From Hirsutella rhossiliensis (taxonomy: Eukaryota; Ascomycota; Sordariomycetes; Hypocreales; Ophiocordycipitaceae): DNA of 64,000 nucleotides. Shown here piece by piece: positions 19,601-31,039 of this stretch. The stretch covers positions 1,984,001-2,048,000 of the forward strand of contig NW_025408679.1 in the NCBI RefSeq assembly GCF_020360975.1, in the 5' to 3' direction. A program made the position numbers and the translations under genes. Position 1 is the first letter of the stretch. Each line of letters opens with the position of its first letter. A model generated the notes under the pieces. The model had not been told where the DNA came from and ran no database searches. It worked only from the letters and a program-made list of their open reading frames with translations.

Positions 19601-22600
19601 TACGCCCAGGCGCTGCTGTTGGTGAACTCGGCCGGATATCCAAGAAGATGAGCGACGACCTCGACCTGAGATAGCGGACGCTCCGTGAACACACGATTCG
19701 CCACCCTCATCAAGAACTGTCGCGTCCTGTTCCCTTGGCGGCGTCATCGCCAACAGCACCTCCACCGTCGTCCTGTCCTCCGTTGGCCGTGCCGTCACCC
19801 GTTGAGGCGGCCAGGAGATCGGCCGCGGCCGCCACACGCTTCCACACCGGGTCCTCCACCTTCGTCGCGTAGTTCGTGACATAATACATAAGGGCCATGG
19901 TCTTGCGCTGCGTCGCAATGAAGGAAATGTCGTGGTTGTGCCGGAGCCCAACAGCGATAGCCTTGTTCCATCGATTGACCATGCTGTGAGTCCTCCGGAT
20001 CTGCAACACCCCGTCTGCCGTGATGGCGGTCTTGTCGACCAACCTCCATGGAGACTTAAACCGGCATGGATTCCCTTTCCGCGCTCCTTTGCCCAAGGAA
20101 TACTTGACACAGGTCGGGCTATGCGTGTGAACCTGTGTAGCGCCGGCACAGAAGTTGGCCTCCTCGTCAAATGCGGCCGAAAACTGCTCGGTGTTGTCCA
20201 GCAGGGAGGAAATATCGGACGTCACAGATCGCTCCGCTTGCACGGCGCAGAACCCTTCCTGATCCAGATCCTATCTTGCACGTCAGCCTGGCCCCGTTTG
20301 TCCATCGGACGAGCAATTCAGGTTCTCAGTGACACGTCTTAGCTATTCTTACCTCGGAGAAGACACTATCGACGTATCGTATGATTCGCTCGCGATACGC
20401 CGCCTGATCCTCCCCGTGGATGTCGGCAAGCATCGAGCTGAGATGCGCGTTTCCGTGCAACCAGAGCAAGCCGTGAACATGAAGCGCCCCTCGTTCGTTG
20501 GTCTCCACAGCGCCATAGTACTTGCCGATGCGCCCGAATACCGACTCTTCTCCGACCTTCACGTAATGATCGAAGAACAGCTTCATCTCCCGGTGGAAGA
20601 ATACGGCGGCGCTCATCGGATCGGACATGGCCAGCCTTGTCCGCTTGTACGCACTCCCAAGGCCTTCTAGGAACTCCTCGGCCGCGCCGGGATCGCGTGT
20701 CCGATATGCCGCCAGTCGCAGCTTCACCGGGTTCGTAATGTCGTTTGGGTTGATGGTGAACCAGATGGCCGGAACGCCGTAGCCAACGATGAGCGACTGG
20801 ATTTTCCGCCGCATATTGAGCCGAACCTCTCTCGACATGGGTTGCCGGTGGCCGTACAGCGAGAGGCTCCTGAGAAGCTCCTTCACGCCCTCATCGGTCG
20901 TCTTGCCCGAGCTCTCCAACTCGACCCTCGCCGCCGCTAACCTTTGCGCGGTCATCGAGCGGGCAACGCGCTCGACCTTGCCGAAGTCCTTCCTCGCCAC
21001 ACTCAGCATGCTGACGCGGCGGTTCCTCGACCGCACCCCCATGTTGAAGACGAGAAATGCAAATATGTGGTGCAACGCAAACCGGCCACCATGGCGCCGG
21101 AGCACGATGTCGGCCCAAATCCGGAGGTTCAAGCTTCGGGAGGATACGATGTCTCCCGCTGCCGCCCCTGCCTCAGCAGCTCTACCGGTGCCTCGCAAGT
21201 TGGTAGGGCCTTCCCGCCTCGGCTATGGCCTCTTCGGCCAGCCTTGGTCCCCAACGCCAAATGGGAACAGGGTCGGGAACGTTCTGGCGAAGAAGGACGT
21301 CTCAAAGGAGTCGGCAAACTCATCCCCGCGAGACTCGAATGTATGGCTCACTGCCATCGTCGCCACGCCCTCGACCCCACCGAGGATCCGACCCACGTTC
21401 TCGGGCCCGCGCGGCCGTCGTCGGCACCTGCGCCAACAGCGTCACAGGCAAACCGCAGCTTCTCGACATCCGCCACGTCTGGCGGTCCGTCCAGCCCAAA
21501 CATGCCGGAAGACGTCACCTCGTTGATTGGTCGAACGTTCTGATCGGGGCTAGCACCAACTCCATCACGACCCGCGCCTTCTTCGTTGGGCCCGTGCCCT
21601 TCAGCCTCGCCTCCCGTTTCCTGCCTTTGGTTGAGCAGAGCGAAGAGTTCCTCGATCTCCACCGACCCCTCGTCGTCCATGGCGCGCTCCGTGGGCGGCA
21701 CAACGTGCGCCGTCCGCGTTTTCTCCCATGCGGACGGCTCGTTCCGCTCCATGCGATCATACACCAAGGCCGGCACCCCGTCTATCGGGTCTCCCCAACT
21801 CTCCATCTCCGCCACGTCGATCTCGATCTCGGCGTAGTGGGGGGTTGCTCCTCTTCAGCCAAACAAGAGCCCTCTCGACGACCCGCCGCCTCACCGACAA
21901 GAGACTCGACAGGTCGCTCGGTGCCGGCTTCTCCACGCCCTGCCACGAAACGTGGATCTCGTCCAGTGCTTGCAAAAGAGGGGGTGCGGGAGCACCTTGG
22001 TCGCCAGCTCCTGCACGTTGTTGGGAAACACTGTGATGTGGCCCTTGACGTGCCTCGGATACCTCACGGCCTGCCTCTGCCCGCCCGGAATGCTATATCT
22101 CGTGACAAACCCATAGCAGGAGTTGAGCGAGACGAGCTTCTCTTCGACCAGCGTGAGTCCCTTGAGCTCGTCAGGGAACATGTGCTCACAGCCAAGGCGA
22201 GTGTGAAGATGGACCGCCGGCGACAGACTCCCGCGCGCCAGGCATCGGGCACACTCCGCACACACCGACACGGGCTCGCCTTCGGAAAGCAGCTCCGGCA
22301 TGAAAATGGTGAGCGGCCGCCCTCTGGCACGCAGCTTGACAGCCATTGATCCCATCTGATCTCCCTCAGCTCTTTTCTCGTACGCTTGCGGTAGCACATC
22401 ATGCAGGTCCGTATCGGCAACGTGCTCGCATCGTGGAACGCCTGATAAAAATCCCGCACCGTCGACACCTTCCTGTCGTGCGGTATTGGCGTACACCACG
22501 TCTGATCGTTAGACAGCCTCTCCTTCATGGCGAAGTCTTCCTCCAAAAAACGCAGCACACTCGCCAGGTCTTCGGCCCGCAGCTCCCGACTCCTCTGCCT

Positions 22601-22705
22601 TCCGATTCCACTCCGAATCTGTTTTCTCGGGCGCTCGTCCGGACCAGGAAGACGTTTTCTCTTCTCCCGCCTCCGGGGCCGCCTCCGGGGCCGCCTCCGA
22701 TCCAT
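16694..22705 (-). pseudogene. Helitron 1 Rep/helicase (RepHel), broken by several frameshifts
   Basis: A rolling-circle replication initiator fused to a Pif1-type helicase. It starts at ATG 22705 with an Arg/Pro-rich repeat. A CXXC-rich, DUF6570-like region follows (TCMMCYRKR, CRSCFP, DLASVLRFLEEDFAM). The HUH motif is ALHVHGLLWL (about 20460) and the paired catalytic tyrosines are YYVTNYATK (about 19885). The helicase has Walker A near 18235 (one G short), WQEKDVLVIDEVSMLGA (about 17960) and a C-terminal SRC block near 16870. An intron at 20271-20352 matches that of the second copy. Frame slips, for example near 22290, 21880, 18236 and 17640, are mostly one-base changes. Confidence 0.85.
20271..20352 (-). 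other. Conserved intron in Helitron 1 RepHel
   Basis: GAG|GTAAGA at the donor and GATAG|GATCTG at the acceptor. Removing it joins DSVFSE to DLDQEGFCAVQAERS. The second copy has an intron at the same codon boundary (53772-53861) with flanks SVFSE / ELDAEGYCAAQAERS. Confidence 0.8.
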
Positions 22706-24280
22706 GATTTCTTCTCTCCGTGGCTGATTCGCTTCTTCGCAAGCCGTCGGATGCGGCAGCTTTGGCGACGACTGCCCGACTACGTGCGCATCCCTGACAC
22801 GCCATCCGGCCCTTTGCACTGGACAGGCACCGGGCCGTGCTGGCGAACGTTTTCCACGCCGAACCTTGACCTCAGTCCTTGCCCTTTCCAGCACTCTCCT
22901 CGTTCTTGCTGCCGATCAAACTGCACGGGCTCCCCAGCCGCCACCCGCGATGAGCCGCCCACCTCCCTTTGCTGCAGCCTCCGCCCGCTCAGCGAAGCGT
23001 CCGCTGGCTCTGCCGCGGCGTCGCCCACCCCCACAGGAGACGGCCCCGGATGCTGCGCCGTACCTGCTGCGTTGGAGACACCCCTGCGGCCTGGTACTCC
23101 TTTACCCGCCAACTCCGTCCCCGACGGCGCTTGGGCAAACCAGACGCAATCGCTGCTGCTAATTGCCCGTTTTCTCTTAAGTTGTCGAATACCGGTTCCC
23201 TAGGCTGGATGGATCGAAGCTTCGGTACCTCCTTCGAATGAACACTCGGGACATCGCCCGCCGCCGCCGTAACACGTTGCTCCTCATCTTCAGGATCTCC
23301 CTCCTGAGGCAGAAAGTGCCGATGAGGGAGCGGACGATCAGAGTCCGCTACCCCCATATCTCCACGTTCCCTAGGCAACAGGGCCTCGGAAGCTGACCCG
23401 GTGACTGATGTTGCGCGGAACTTCCGCTGCTAACCATATTATGGAACTTCCGTGCTCTGTTTGACCGCAAACCGCCTCGCGGCGGTCTTCTCGGCAACGA
23501 CCTCGCAATTGCTTCTGCGTGCTGTCTCCATGCGGTGTCTTCAACCACAGGTTTCTAGGCTGAATCGGCCGGAACGTTGATGCCGCATTCGCCCGTGATT
23601 CGTATCTTCGTAACCGTCCCAGGCTCTCCCCCCGTGCTCTGCGGCCCCTCTCAGAAGCTGCCACCACATCTACACCGGCTCCTGTCGCACCATCTCCGAG
23701 CCCCGAACCCGACCCGCTCACGTTCTCACCCTCTTCTCCATCCCCGACTGACAACGAACAGGCTTCAGGGTGAGCAACCGCCTCGCTTAACTTCACTGCA
23801 GGACTGTCCGCCATGCTGCTGCCTCCTCGACGTCGACTGCCGTAAATTGGCAACAGGCTATAAAGCTTTGGCTCCGGAGCACCTCCACTTGGACAGTCTC
23901 GCTTGTTGACGACGCTACTTCTCCCGAATGGGAAGCTCCCTAACCATCACTTCCCTCATGGCCGTGGCGTTTCTTCCCTTATAGCTTCCCTATAAAATGC
24001 TTCCCTATGGTACCGAGGCGATGCAATACTACCCCTCTATATTCCCCCGTTACCATGCCTATCTATGTGCGTCCACCGTCCCGGCCTCGCCTGGTCTCCA
24101 CGTGCGACCTGCTACCCCGGCTTTGCCAAAAGCGACCCTTCCATCGCCGTGCTCTCTTTTGCGCACTCCAGCGAATCCCCACTGCCGACCTCCGGCACAT
24201 GGAGATGGCCGCGACAACCGCCTGCCGCACACTTCAAACCATACTCTTCAGCCCTTCCAACACCATCCTACCAACCTTGC
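22706..24280. other. Helitron 1 region upstream of RepHel, no confident gene
   Basis: GC-rich sequence with several unstarred minus-strand frames up to 160 residues (for example 23371-23853, rich in Gly, Ser and Arg). The second copy has a comparable Pro/Arg/Gly-rich frame at 50384-51121, but no motif ties the two firmly. It may hold a 5' exon or leader of RepHel. Nothing else is recognised. Confidence 0.35.
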
Positions 24281-24289
24281 GCATCAGTT

Positions 24290-24480
24290 CACCATCAATA
24301 CCCGCCAATCCGCCTCGTCGAGCAACAGCCACAAGGCTGCCGGCGATAACATGTCCATGACGTCCCTCATGCAGCCGGACTACCCTTCTAGATTTGCTCC
24401 CTCGCCAGCACCAATGTCGCATCAACGGCCTTAATGCTAAAGCGATAGCCAGGACCCCCCTGCCTGTCCTCTTGTAGTCG
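24290..24480 (+). pseudogene. Decayed partial duplicate of the Helitron accessory gene
   Basis: Reads GDNMSMTSLMQPDYPSRFA and, after a gap, LNAKAIARTPLPVLL. These align with GADMSMMAFVQPGCPSRFA and LNAETLARVFLPTPSWL of the intact gene 800 bp downstream. Only the first third of exon 1 survives, and it stops at about 24478. A tandem duplication followed by decay is the simplest explanation. Confidence 0.7.
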
Positions 24481-25115
24481 CTAGCCACCGGAGTCTCGAC
24501 TTGCAAACCCTCTTGGAAAGTTCTCGTGACCAACTCGCATCCTCCTCCTCAGGTCGACCCATATATCCGACTTCACCGTGTCCCAATAGTAGACTCGACA
24601 CGGTCGGCACCCGCCTCGCTCAGCCGCACGCAATGCCCATCCAACTACCGACGACCGTCAAAAGGTCCTGCAATACTACCATAACCTCTTTCTTTCCTTC
24701 ACTCTCATTCGTTATTGCCCCCTTTGCTATCTACTCCATGCAACGATGACACTGAAGGGTACTACTGGACTTTCTTTCTCCGCAGTCTTACCCACTAACC
24801 TTACCGTTCGCCGACCTCCAACTTCTCGCAACATAGCCATCACCCCTACTCAACTTCCAACCCCGGCTCCTACTTCACTCACGACCACAGAACCAGATGG
24901 TCGAGACTGCTCGAGAACCTCGCCAGCTCATTCCCGCATACCCCCGCTTCTGATCTATCACCTAGGTAGCATTCATTGACTCTCAAGTCTCCCCGACCCG
25001 AGCCGCGAGCCCTCTTTCGAGCAGCAAGAAAACCTGCTTTATAGGATGCCTACCTCTACTCTGCCTAACCCCTCCTTTACACTTCCACGGTGACTACATC
25101 TGCCATGTTCTCACG
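24481..25115 (+). other. Spacer before the accessory gene
   Basis: No gene recognised. Pyrimidine-rich on the plus strand with many ACC/CTC runs. It may contain the accessory promoter and further decayed duplicate sequence. Confidence 0.3.
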
Positions 25116-26706
25116 ATGTCGGCCTCCCAGCTCGACGTCGATACCTCGTCCTCCCCGCGGCAACCTCTTGACAGCCAGAAAAATGCTGGCGCCGACATGT
25201 CCATGATGGCCTTTGTCCAGCCCGGCTGCCCGTCTAGGTTCGCCTACCAGAATGAGCATCGTGTCAAAGGGCTCAACGCAGAAACCCTAGCGAGGGTCTT
25301 CCTTCCAACGCCCTCATGGCTGTCGACTCCAGAGTATGCAGCAATCCGGTCAGATCCTGACAATCCATCGACCTGCATCTTCTTGAGCCTTAATATTTCC
25401 ATATACAACCAACAGATAATCCCCTCGGAATGGACCGAGCAGTGGTTCTTTATGGTCGGCCGTGTTCATCCCTTTGCCCTGACGTGGGAAATCGAGCGAC
25501 GTGATAGCTTCGAGTCGGAGGATGACAACATTACAGAATACACCATCCCGGCTCTCATCGTCCGCGACCACAGCTACCAGCCGTAGGTGTATGCTCCAGG
25601 CCTCCGTCACCACTACCATCTCTGACGATGGCCACAGAGTCATCCCTCGCACCCTCGGCTCGGCGGATGCCTTCCCAGCGATACAACCCATTGTCTCCTT
25701 CACGGGACCTGTCATCGGTTCCGGCCGCGACCTTCTGCATGGAAACTCGGCTGCGGCCCTTGACGACACCCAGCTGAGCTGTTGCGGCTTTGTCCAGCTC
25801 TCGACCTTTATCTGTCCTGGGATTCCGGGCAAAACACCCTTCAAGGGCTTTCATCCCTTTCAACTTTTCGTCATCTTCCCCATTCACGCCAATCCTTGGA
25901 CCTCCCTATGCAAGAAGATGACCGAGAGGCACGATAGCCAGTTCCAGCCGAACGCTCTCCTCACCTGCACGGGCAAAATCGCCGGCTTACTCGATCACCA
26001 GATCATGACACATGCCCCGGCCTTCGAGCAAGACTATATCTTCATCGTCGTCCCCGATACATGGACTTTCCTTGACAGGGCCATGTCCAACCAGGCTTCT
26101 GCGACACAGCTACTGCCGACGACACCCAAGGGCTCAGTCGGCAACCCTCGGACTATAGCGATGCGTTGGCCAGGTTTACCTCTACCAAAAACGCAAGGCC
26201 GCCCCAAGCGGCGCCTCCCACGCCGCCTGCATCTAGGTCAGTCGATCCTTATGATGACATCAAAGCGGTCATTGCCCGATCCCGACCAAACCCCAACCAT
26301 GAGACCGCGACTTTCTCCAGAAATTTCCACCATAGTCGAGGCCTGTGATAGTCGAGGCCCCGCCAAATCCGACACTTCCTCCCTTCTGTCCCACGAAGAC
26401 CCGGAGACTCAGAGACGGACACCGAGCCAGTCAATCACCCAGCCACATCCGCCTCTGGCCCTATCAGACCTCCGGCGTCAATCTCTTCCCGACCGCACCG
26501 CGCCCGACATCCGCCCAAGAATATTCTGTAAAGCAACGAACGAAACAACACAACATGACAAGGAACATGTTTCATCATCCTCAAACTCAAGTGCGACAGG
26601 CCCTAATGGGATATTTCATTCTCCTCTTGCTCTCCTTTTCACAAAGACAATCCAGTCAAAACTTCTCCAATATACTCCTTATTCTGTTTATATCCACCAC
26701 TTATAG
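25116..26706 (+). CDS. Helitron accessory protein, two exons, intact (511 aa), function unknown
   Basis: Exon 1 is 25116-25582 and exon 2 is 25638-26706; the 55-bp intron (GTAGGT...CACAG) leaves an open frame of 511 residues. I do not recognise the family. Exon 1 has GADMSMMAFVQPGCPSRFA, LNAETLARVFLPTPSWL, SLNISIYNQQ and EWTEQWFFMVGRVHPFALTWE. Exon 2 has FTGPVIGSGRDLL, QLSTFICPGIPGKTPFKGFH, PFQLFVIFPIHANPW and LTCTGKIAGLLDHQIM, then a Pro/Ser-rich tail. The alternating beta-like TGK..GLLD / DYIFIVVPDTWTF blocks could be an OB fold, which would suit a single-strand-binding helper, but that is a guess. It is transcribed away from RepHel. The same gene, with the intron at the same place and phase, is at 48388-49541. 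Confidence 0.75.
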
Positions 26707-26833
26707 CACCTGTAAATCCTCAGAGCCTTCCACTCGCCCACACATGCATTACCCACCCACAACTCTCTTCACCCCTGCCGCCTCTCACGCCCTTTGCGCC
26801 TTTGCAAAGCAAAATCTCCTTGCAGCGGCCTAG

Positions 26834-27031
26834 GCTGCCTCTCTGACGCTCTGTCTCGATTTCACTCACGATAATGCTCTACGTCTCTCGCCGGATCTCC
26901 ATCTCATATCTCTTATCTCACTCTTCTTCCTGTCTTCCTCTCACTTCCCCTGTCTCCTATCTCCTGTCACCAACTCTCTCCTCTCGCCGACTTTCTCCTG
27001 TCGCCATCGCCAACTTTCGTTCCGAAAGGCC
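26834..27031 (-). other. 5' end of Helitron 1: strand-asymmetric purine tract and terminal repeat
   Basis: From about 26870 to 27008 the plus strand is almost all pyrimidine (CTCTC, CTCC and TCTT runs), so the element strand is a purine tract next to its 5' end. It is followed by CGTTCCGAAAGGC, the inverted counterpart of the 3' terminus. No coding frame of interest. Confidence 0.5.
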
Positions 27032-27488
27032 TCTTTGCGCGAGCCGCGGCTGGCGAGCCTTCCCCTCGTTCAGCCCGAAGGGCGTTTATTCAGTCAGAAA
27101 GAGAGGCATAAAACCTCTTCTCATTGGCTAATTGGCCTCCCCTGTACTCAACTCGTGCGGGGAGTGGTCGGTTGGCAACGCCACCAAATGAAGGCCATGC
27201 CGCAAACCCTGAGCGTTGACTAGGTAACGAGCTAGCCGTTTCCGAGCTTTTCTTCAATGCAAGTTTCCAAGCACACGCTTCCACTTCCATCGTGGGTCGA
27301 ATCTATCGAACCCATCGGTTACTAACGGATTCTAGGTCAAATTTAGCTCCGCGGCCGACCTAGCTACAACATTCCCTGGCACCACCTGCGGGTGTGTATT
27401 GCTGCAGCCACGCAAGTCCTCGCAAAGCCTCCCTGCCCGAGCAATATCTAGCAGTCTCGGTGGGAAAGAGGTGGATATATACGGTCAG

Positions 27489-28866
27489 ATGGAGAACAAT
27501 ATGCCCGAGGCAGTCCGCAACTGTCGTACCTGCAAGCAAGATCTGCCCGAAGTCGAATTTCGAAGCGTCAAGGACCCTACGAAGTTTACAGGACAGTGTG
27601 CTAGCTGTAGGGCACACCGAAAGAACGGGCAACCGAATCGCGAGCCGCCGTTACCGCGATGCGGAATATCGCCTCGAGACCATCGCTACGCAGAGCCACG
27701 AAGAGGACGGATTCGCTAGCTAACCTGACGCCTCCAAGGCGGACTGCGCCAACGCCTGCGTCTGTGACTGACCTACGACCTCCTGCCATGCCTGTTTTAT
27801 TCCGTGGCCTGGCGCCTGCACCGGAACTGCCTATACCTCCGCTGGGGCCATCTACTCTAAGCCCTGTTGAGGACCTTCCCTTTCCTCCTACCCTTGGCCT
27901 GCCAACAGTAGTTCTGGGCACGCCGATTCAAGACACTGCTTCTACAGCTCCTGTTGTGCAAGGCACTCCTATACCACAGGAATCGCTTCCTACCACTCCT
28001 TCATTATTGTCACAGGGTCATCACCGCGGCCGTTATACTCGTCAAGGCACACAGCCTCAAGCGCGGCTGTTTGATCAGAGTAGTGATCCGCCTTTACAGG
28101 TGACCTTGACTTGCCCGCCCTTAGTAAGGAAGATCAGGCGCTTGTGCGAGAGTTCTATACTGCCCTGAATGACGACAAGATGCATAGTTGCATTCGCTGC
28201 CAGGAGCGTTGGTTCGATATGAAACGAAATAGCTTGAAAATCTGCAGCCGCTGCATTGGTCGAGACAGGAAGAAAGCCCTCGACGAGCCCTACTTCTTCA
28301 GCGCTGCGAATAACCTCGACTTTGGGGAAGTCCCCGGCAATCTACCCGATCTAACGATGGTTGAGGAGATGCTTATTGCTAGGATTCACGTACACGTCAA
28401 GGTCCTACAAGTGCGTGGCGCTCAATACAAATATCGCGGCCACGTTATCCACTTTCTTCGCAACATTGGTAGGCTATTTGAAGAGCTCCCAGTGCTACCG
28501 AAGGAGCTAGATATCGTGCTCCTACGGCCTCCTAATATGGAAGGCGACCCTCGCTTCCAGCAACAGTTTGCTCGCGATTTCCGGGTACGCCGTTCATGCC
28601 TGTTGACCTGGCTGTATTACCTACAGCGCCACCACCCGGGCTATCGCGATATCGTCGTGAGCCAGGATCGCCTGCAACGGCTTCCTCTTGACGGCAGCAT
28701 AGTTGCTTCCATTGCTAGCCAAGTGGCTGACATACCTGACGGCGAGATCCCACAAGGCCCTGTTGAGGAGGCCTTGAAGAGGATCCTGCGATGCGGACGC
28801 ATCAGCGATCCCGAACTTGCAGGTTACCGATACCGAATTAAACGCCCTGCAGTCCCGAGTCCTTGA
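27489..28866 (+). pseudogene. Helitron 3 RepHel, N-terminal part (Cys-rich and DUF6570-like)
   Basis: Starts at ATG 27489 with a Cys-pair region (NCRTCKQDLP, GQCASCRAHR). A Pro/Thr-rich linker follows, read after a one-base slip near 27650. Then come a second Cys cluster (CIRCQERWFD, ICSRCIGRD) and the DUF6570-like block NLPDLTMVEEMLIARIHVHV, then YKYRGHVIHFLRNI. This is the usual N-terminus of fungal Helitron proteins. The frame ends at 28866 in a further slip. Confidence 0.78.
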
Positions 28867-30250
28867 TGTTGCCCTGACTCTGAGCGTATGGCTAATGTTG
28901 AGTATATGTCGCATAGCGCGCAGGCTCACCACCAGATGCCATTGCCATCCATTCGCAGGACCCTATCGACGAATTCAACCGTTCCCAGCCGCTGTTATCG
29001 CTTGCGTTCCCTACCCTCTACCCTGACGGCAAGGCCGACTTCGTGGAGCCTCGCCTACGGAGCATCACGTACCAGGACTACCTTGGCCATGCGATGAGAT
29101 GGCATGACGGACGTTTTGCCCGCCATAAAACGTGGCCTTTCGTCGCCCTCAACACGCTGCTACGTGCGCAGGTCCGAAAGCGAAGTGACTACTTCGTCAA
29201 GCAACGCGACAGCCGCCGTCAACCCCTTACACGCGCTGACCTAGAGGAAGCGATGGCTGAGCCTGATGAGCCAGAGGCTCAGGACCTGATCCAGTCGATC
29301 ACGCGCCAAGCCGCGGTAATCAGGGGCACCCGGCCGTATTGGTATAAGCAAAGGAAGGAATTGGAAGCATATGCCTACAATCTGGGCAGACCTGGCCTTT
29401 TCGTTACTGCAAGTGCGGCCGATTACCACTGGGAATCACTATATCGTCACATGCCTCGATTCCAAGAGTGGAAAGCAGCTCCTGAGGCGGCGCGCATGGT
29501 CCTGTCCGGCAACTACTGCGAGACAACGCCCACATCGCCGCCTACCACTTCTACAAGCGTTATACGCTTCTTACGACTATTGTCCTGAAGCAGAAGTTCA
29601 ACCTAACGGACCTTTGGGGCCGCTATGAGTGGCAGGGCAGGGGGTCCAGTCACCACCATGGCCTATATTGGTTAAGTGGCCACCCAGACTTGGATCCTGA
29701 CGATAATCGATCCGGGAGCGATTTGCCCGTATCTGGGGATATCACGTATCTGCCGTTAACCCAGAGCCTCATCGAATACAGGCTCCTGGGAAGGGAATCC
29801 CTGATCAGCAATCTATTGGAGCAGCCCTTACCGTTCAGTTCCTATCGATGGTAGTCAACCGCGTGCAACGCCACCGCTGCAACAACTACTGTATGCAGCG
29901 CAATAAGCATACCAAGCAGGTAGAGTGCCGATTTGGATTTCCTCACGGACAGCGCCTACTAGCCTCCCTTGACAAGTTGCCTCACTCCAAGCACTGGACC
30001 TTTAGGGGTGGGAGGAACGATGGCCAGATTAACCACTACAACCGCTTGCTTACCGTTGCATGGCTAGCCAATACAGATGTCTCTCCTGCACGAGCCTCCA
30101 GCAGGTGGTCGAATACGCAGCCAAATACTGCTCCAAGTCAGAAAAGAAGAGCGAGTCTTTTGCCCAGATTGGGAAGGCGCTGATGCCCCGGGTCAGGACC
30201 ACAACCCCTGATTTCTTTCACGTCAAAGCTCCTGAATCAGCTAGTTGCTG
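28867..30250 (+). pseudogene. Helitron 3 Rep (HUH) region
   Basis: Helitron_like_N block: GTRPYWYKQRKELEAYAYNL, GLFVTASAADYHWESL. After a slip near 29510 comes LWGRYEWQGRGSSHHHGLYW, where HHH stands at the HUH metal site. Further on, CNNYCMQRNKHTKQVECRFG is the Cys cluster and QQVVEYAAKYCSKSEK carries the tyrosine pair (Y-x3-Y near 30120). Frame changes at about 28870, 29510, 29850 and 30070 make it unreadable as one protein. Confidence 0.75.
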
Positions 30251-31039
30251 AACGGGATTACTCGAAGCAGGAGGTTAGCCACTTACTCCTCGGCCTGCCG
30301 TTACAGGAGGGCTCACGAATCTGCCTATACGTTGACTGCCGTCATCCTGACAGACATTCCGCTCCTTACGCATTGACGGCGATGAGGTTGACGAGGCCTC
30401 CAACGTCTACGAAAAGTACGGTCAGCGCCCGGAAGCCCTGAAGGACCTGACCTACGTTTCCTTCCTCAAACACTGGAATTTCCGCTCTAGAGACCCTTCC
30501 GCATGGAAGCAATGGCGGCCAGGCAACGTTAACGGCAGGCCCGTGTGTTGGTTTACTTTCCTCGCTATCAGGCTGCTCCAGAAGGCCAGCAGTGGCCAGA
30601 TTATTGCCGTGTAAAGCTGACATTAAATCACCCACATCGCCGGCTTGATGAGCTCCTCACTTTCGACGGCCAGGCTTTTAGTTCCCACGTTCAGGCCTTC
30701 TCCTATTGTTGGCAGCATCACAATCATGGTGATGACCATTACGGCCAGCCAAAAGAGGCTCGATTACAGCCTCAAGATGATCAATATGAGGCTCTGCCTG
30801 TGGGGGAAGAATTTGATGACGAAGACTGGATTCGCCTCGCTGCCCTTTTACCTGACCACCCCCTTACCCAGGAAGTTCTTGACCTTCTTGGCCGCCGCGA
30901 TATCGACGTCAATTACGACTGGACACGGCATGTGGGTACATATCCGGAACTTCGAGATGGCTACTGGAAGGACCTTATCGCTAGCCACCCCATGGCCAAC
31001 GATGTGGAGGTCCTTGGCCTCAATGGCGTAATACGCTGA
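30251..31039 (+). pseudogene. Helitron 3 linker between Rep and helicase
   Basis: Reads a DEVDEASNVYEKYGQRPEAL block, then VSFLKHWNFRSRDPSAWKQW, then (30545 on) RVKLTLNHPHRRLDELLTFD, and ends with DWTRHVGTYPELRDGYWKDL. These are the blocks that precede the helicase in fungal Helitrons. One slip lies near 30545. Confidence 0.65.

Larger units (their letters stand above)
16245..27031 (-). mobile_element. Large Helitron 1 (10.8 kb) with Rep/helicase gene and divergent accessory gene
   Basis: A rolling-circle transposon on the minus strand. Its 3' end ...CGTTCCTCAAGGCA is followed by host T (16244), exactly as in the second copy (58113). The 5' end is placed at 27031 because its outer 18 bases match the inverted 3' end at 15 positions (GCCTT..GGAACGAAAG) and because Helitron 3 starts with TC at 27032. 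It contains a Rep/helicase gene (22705-16694) and an accessory gene in the opposite direction (25116-26706). No target duplication, as expected for Helitrons. Confidence 0.8.

Noticed and set aside
21225..22349. 374-residue plus-strand frame
   Set aside because: Antisense to the RepHel N-terminal region of Helitron 1, whose minus-strand reading aligns with Helitron 2.
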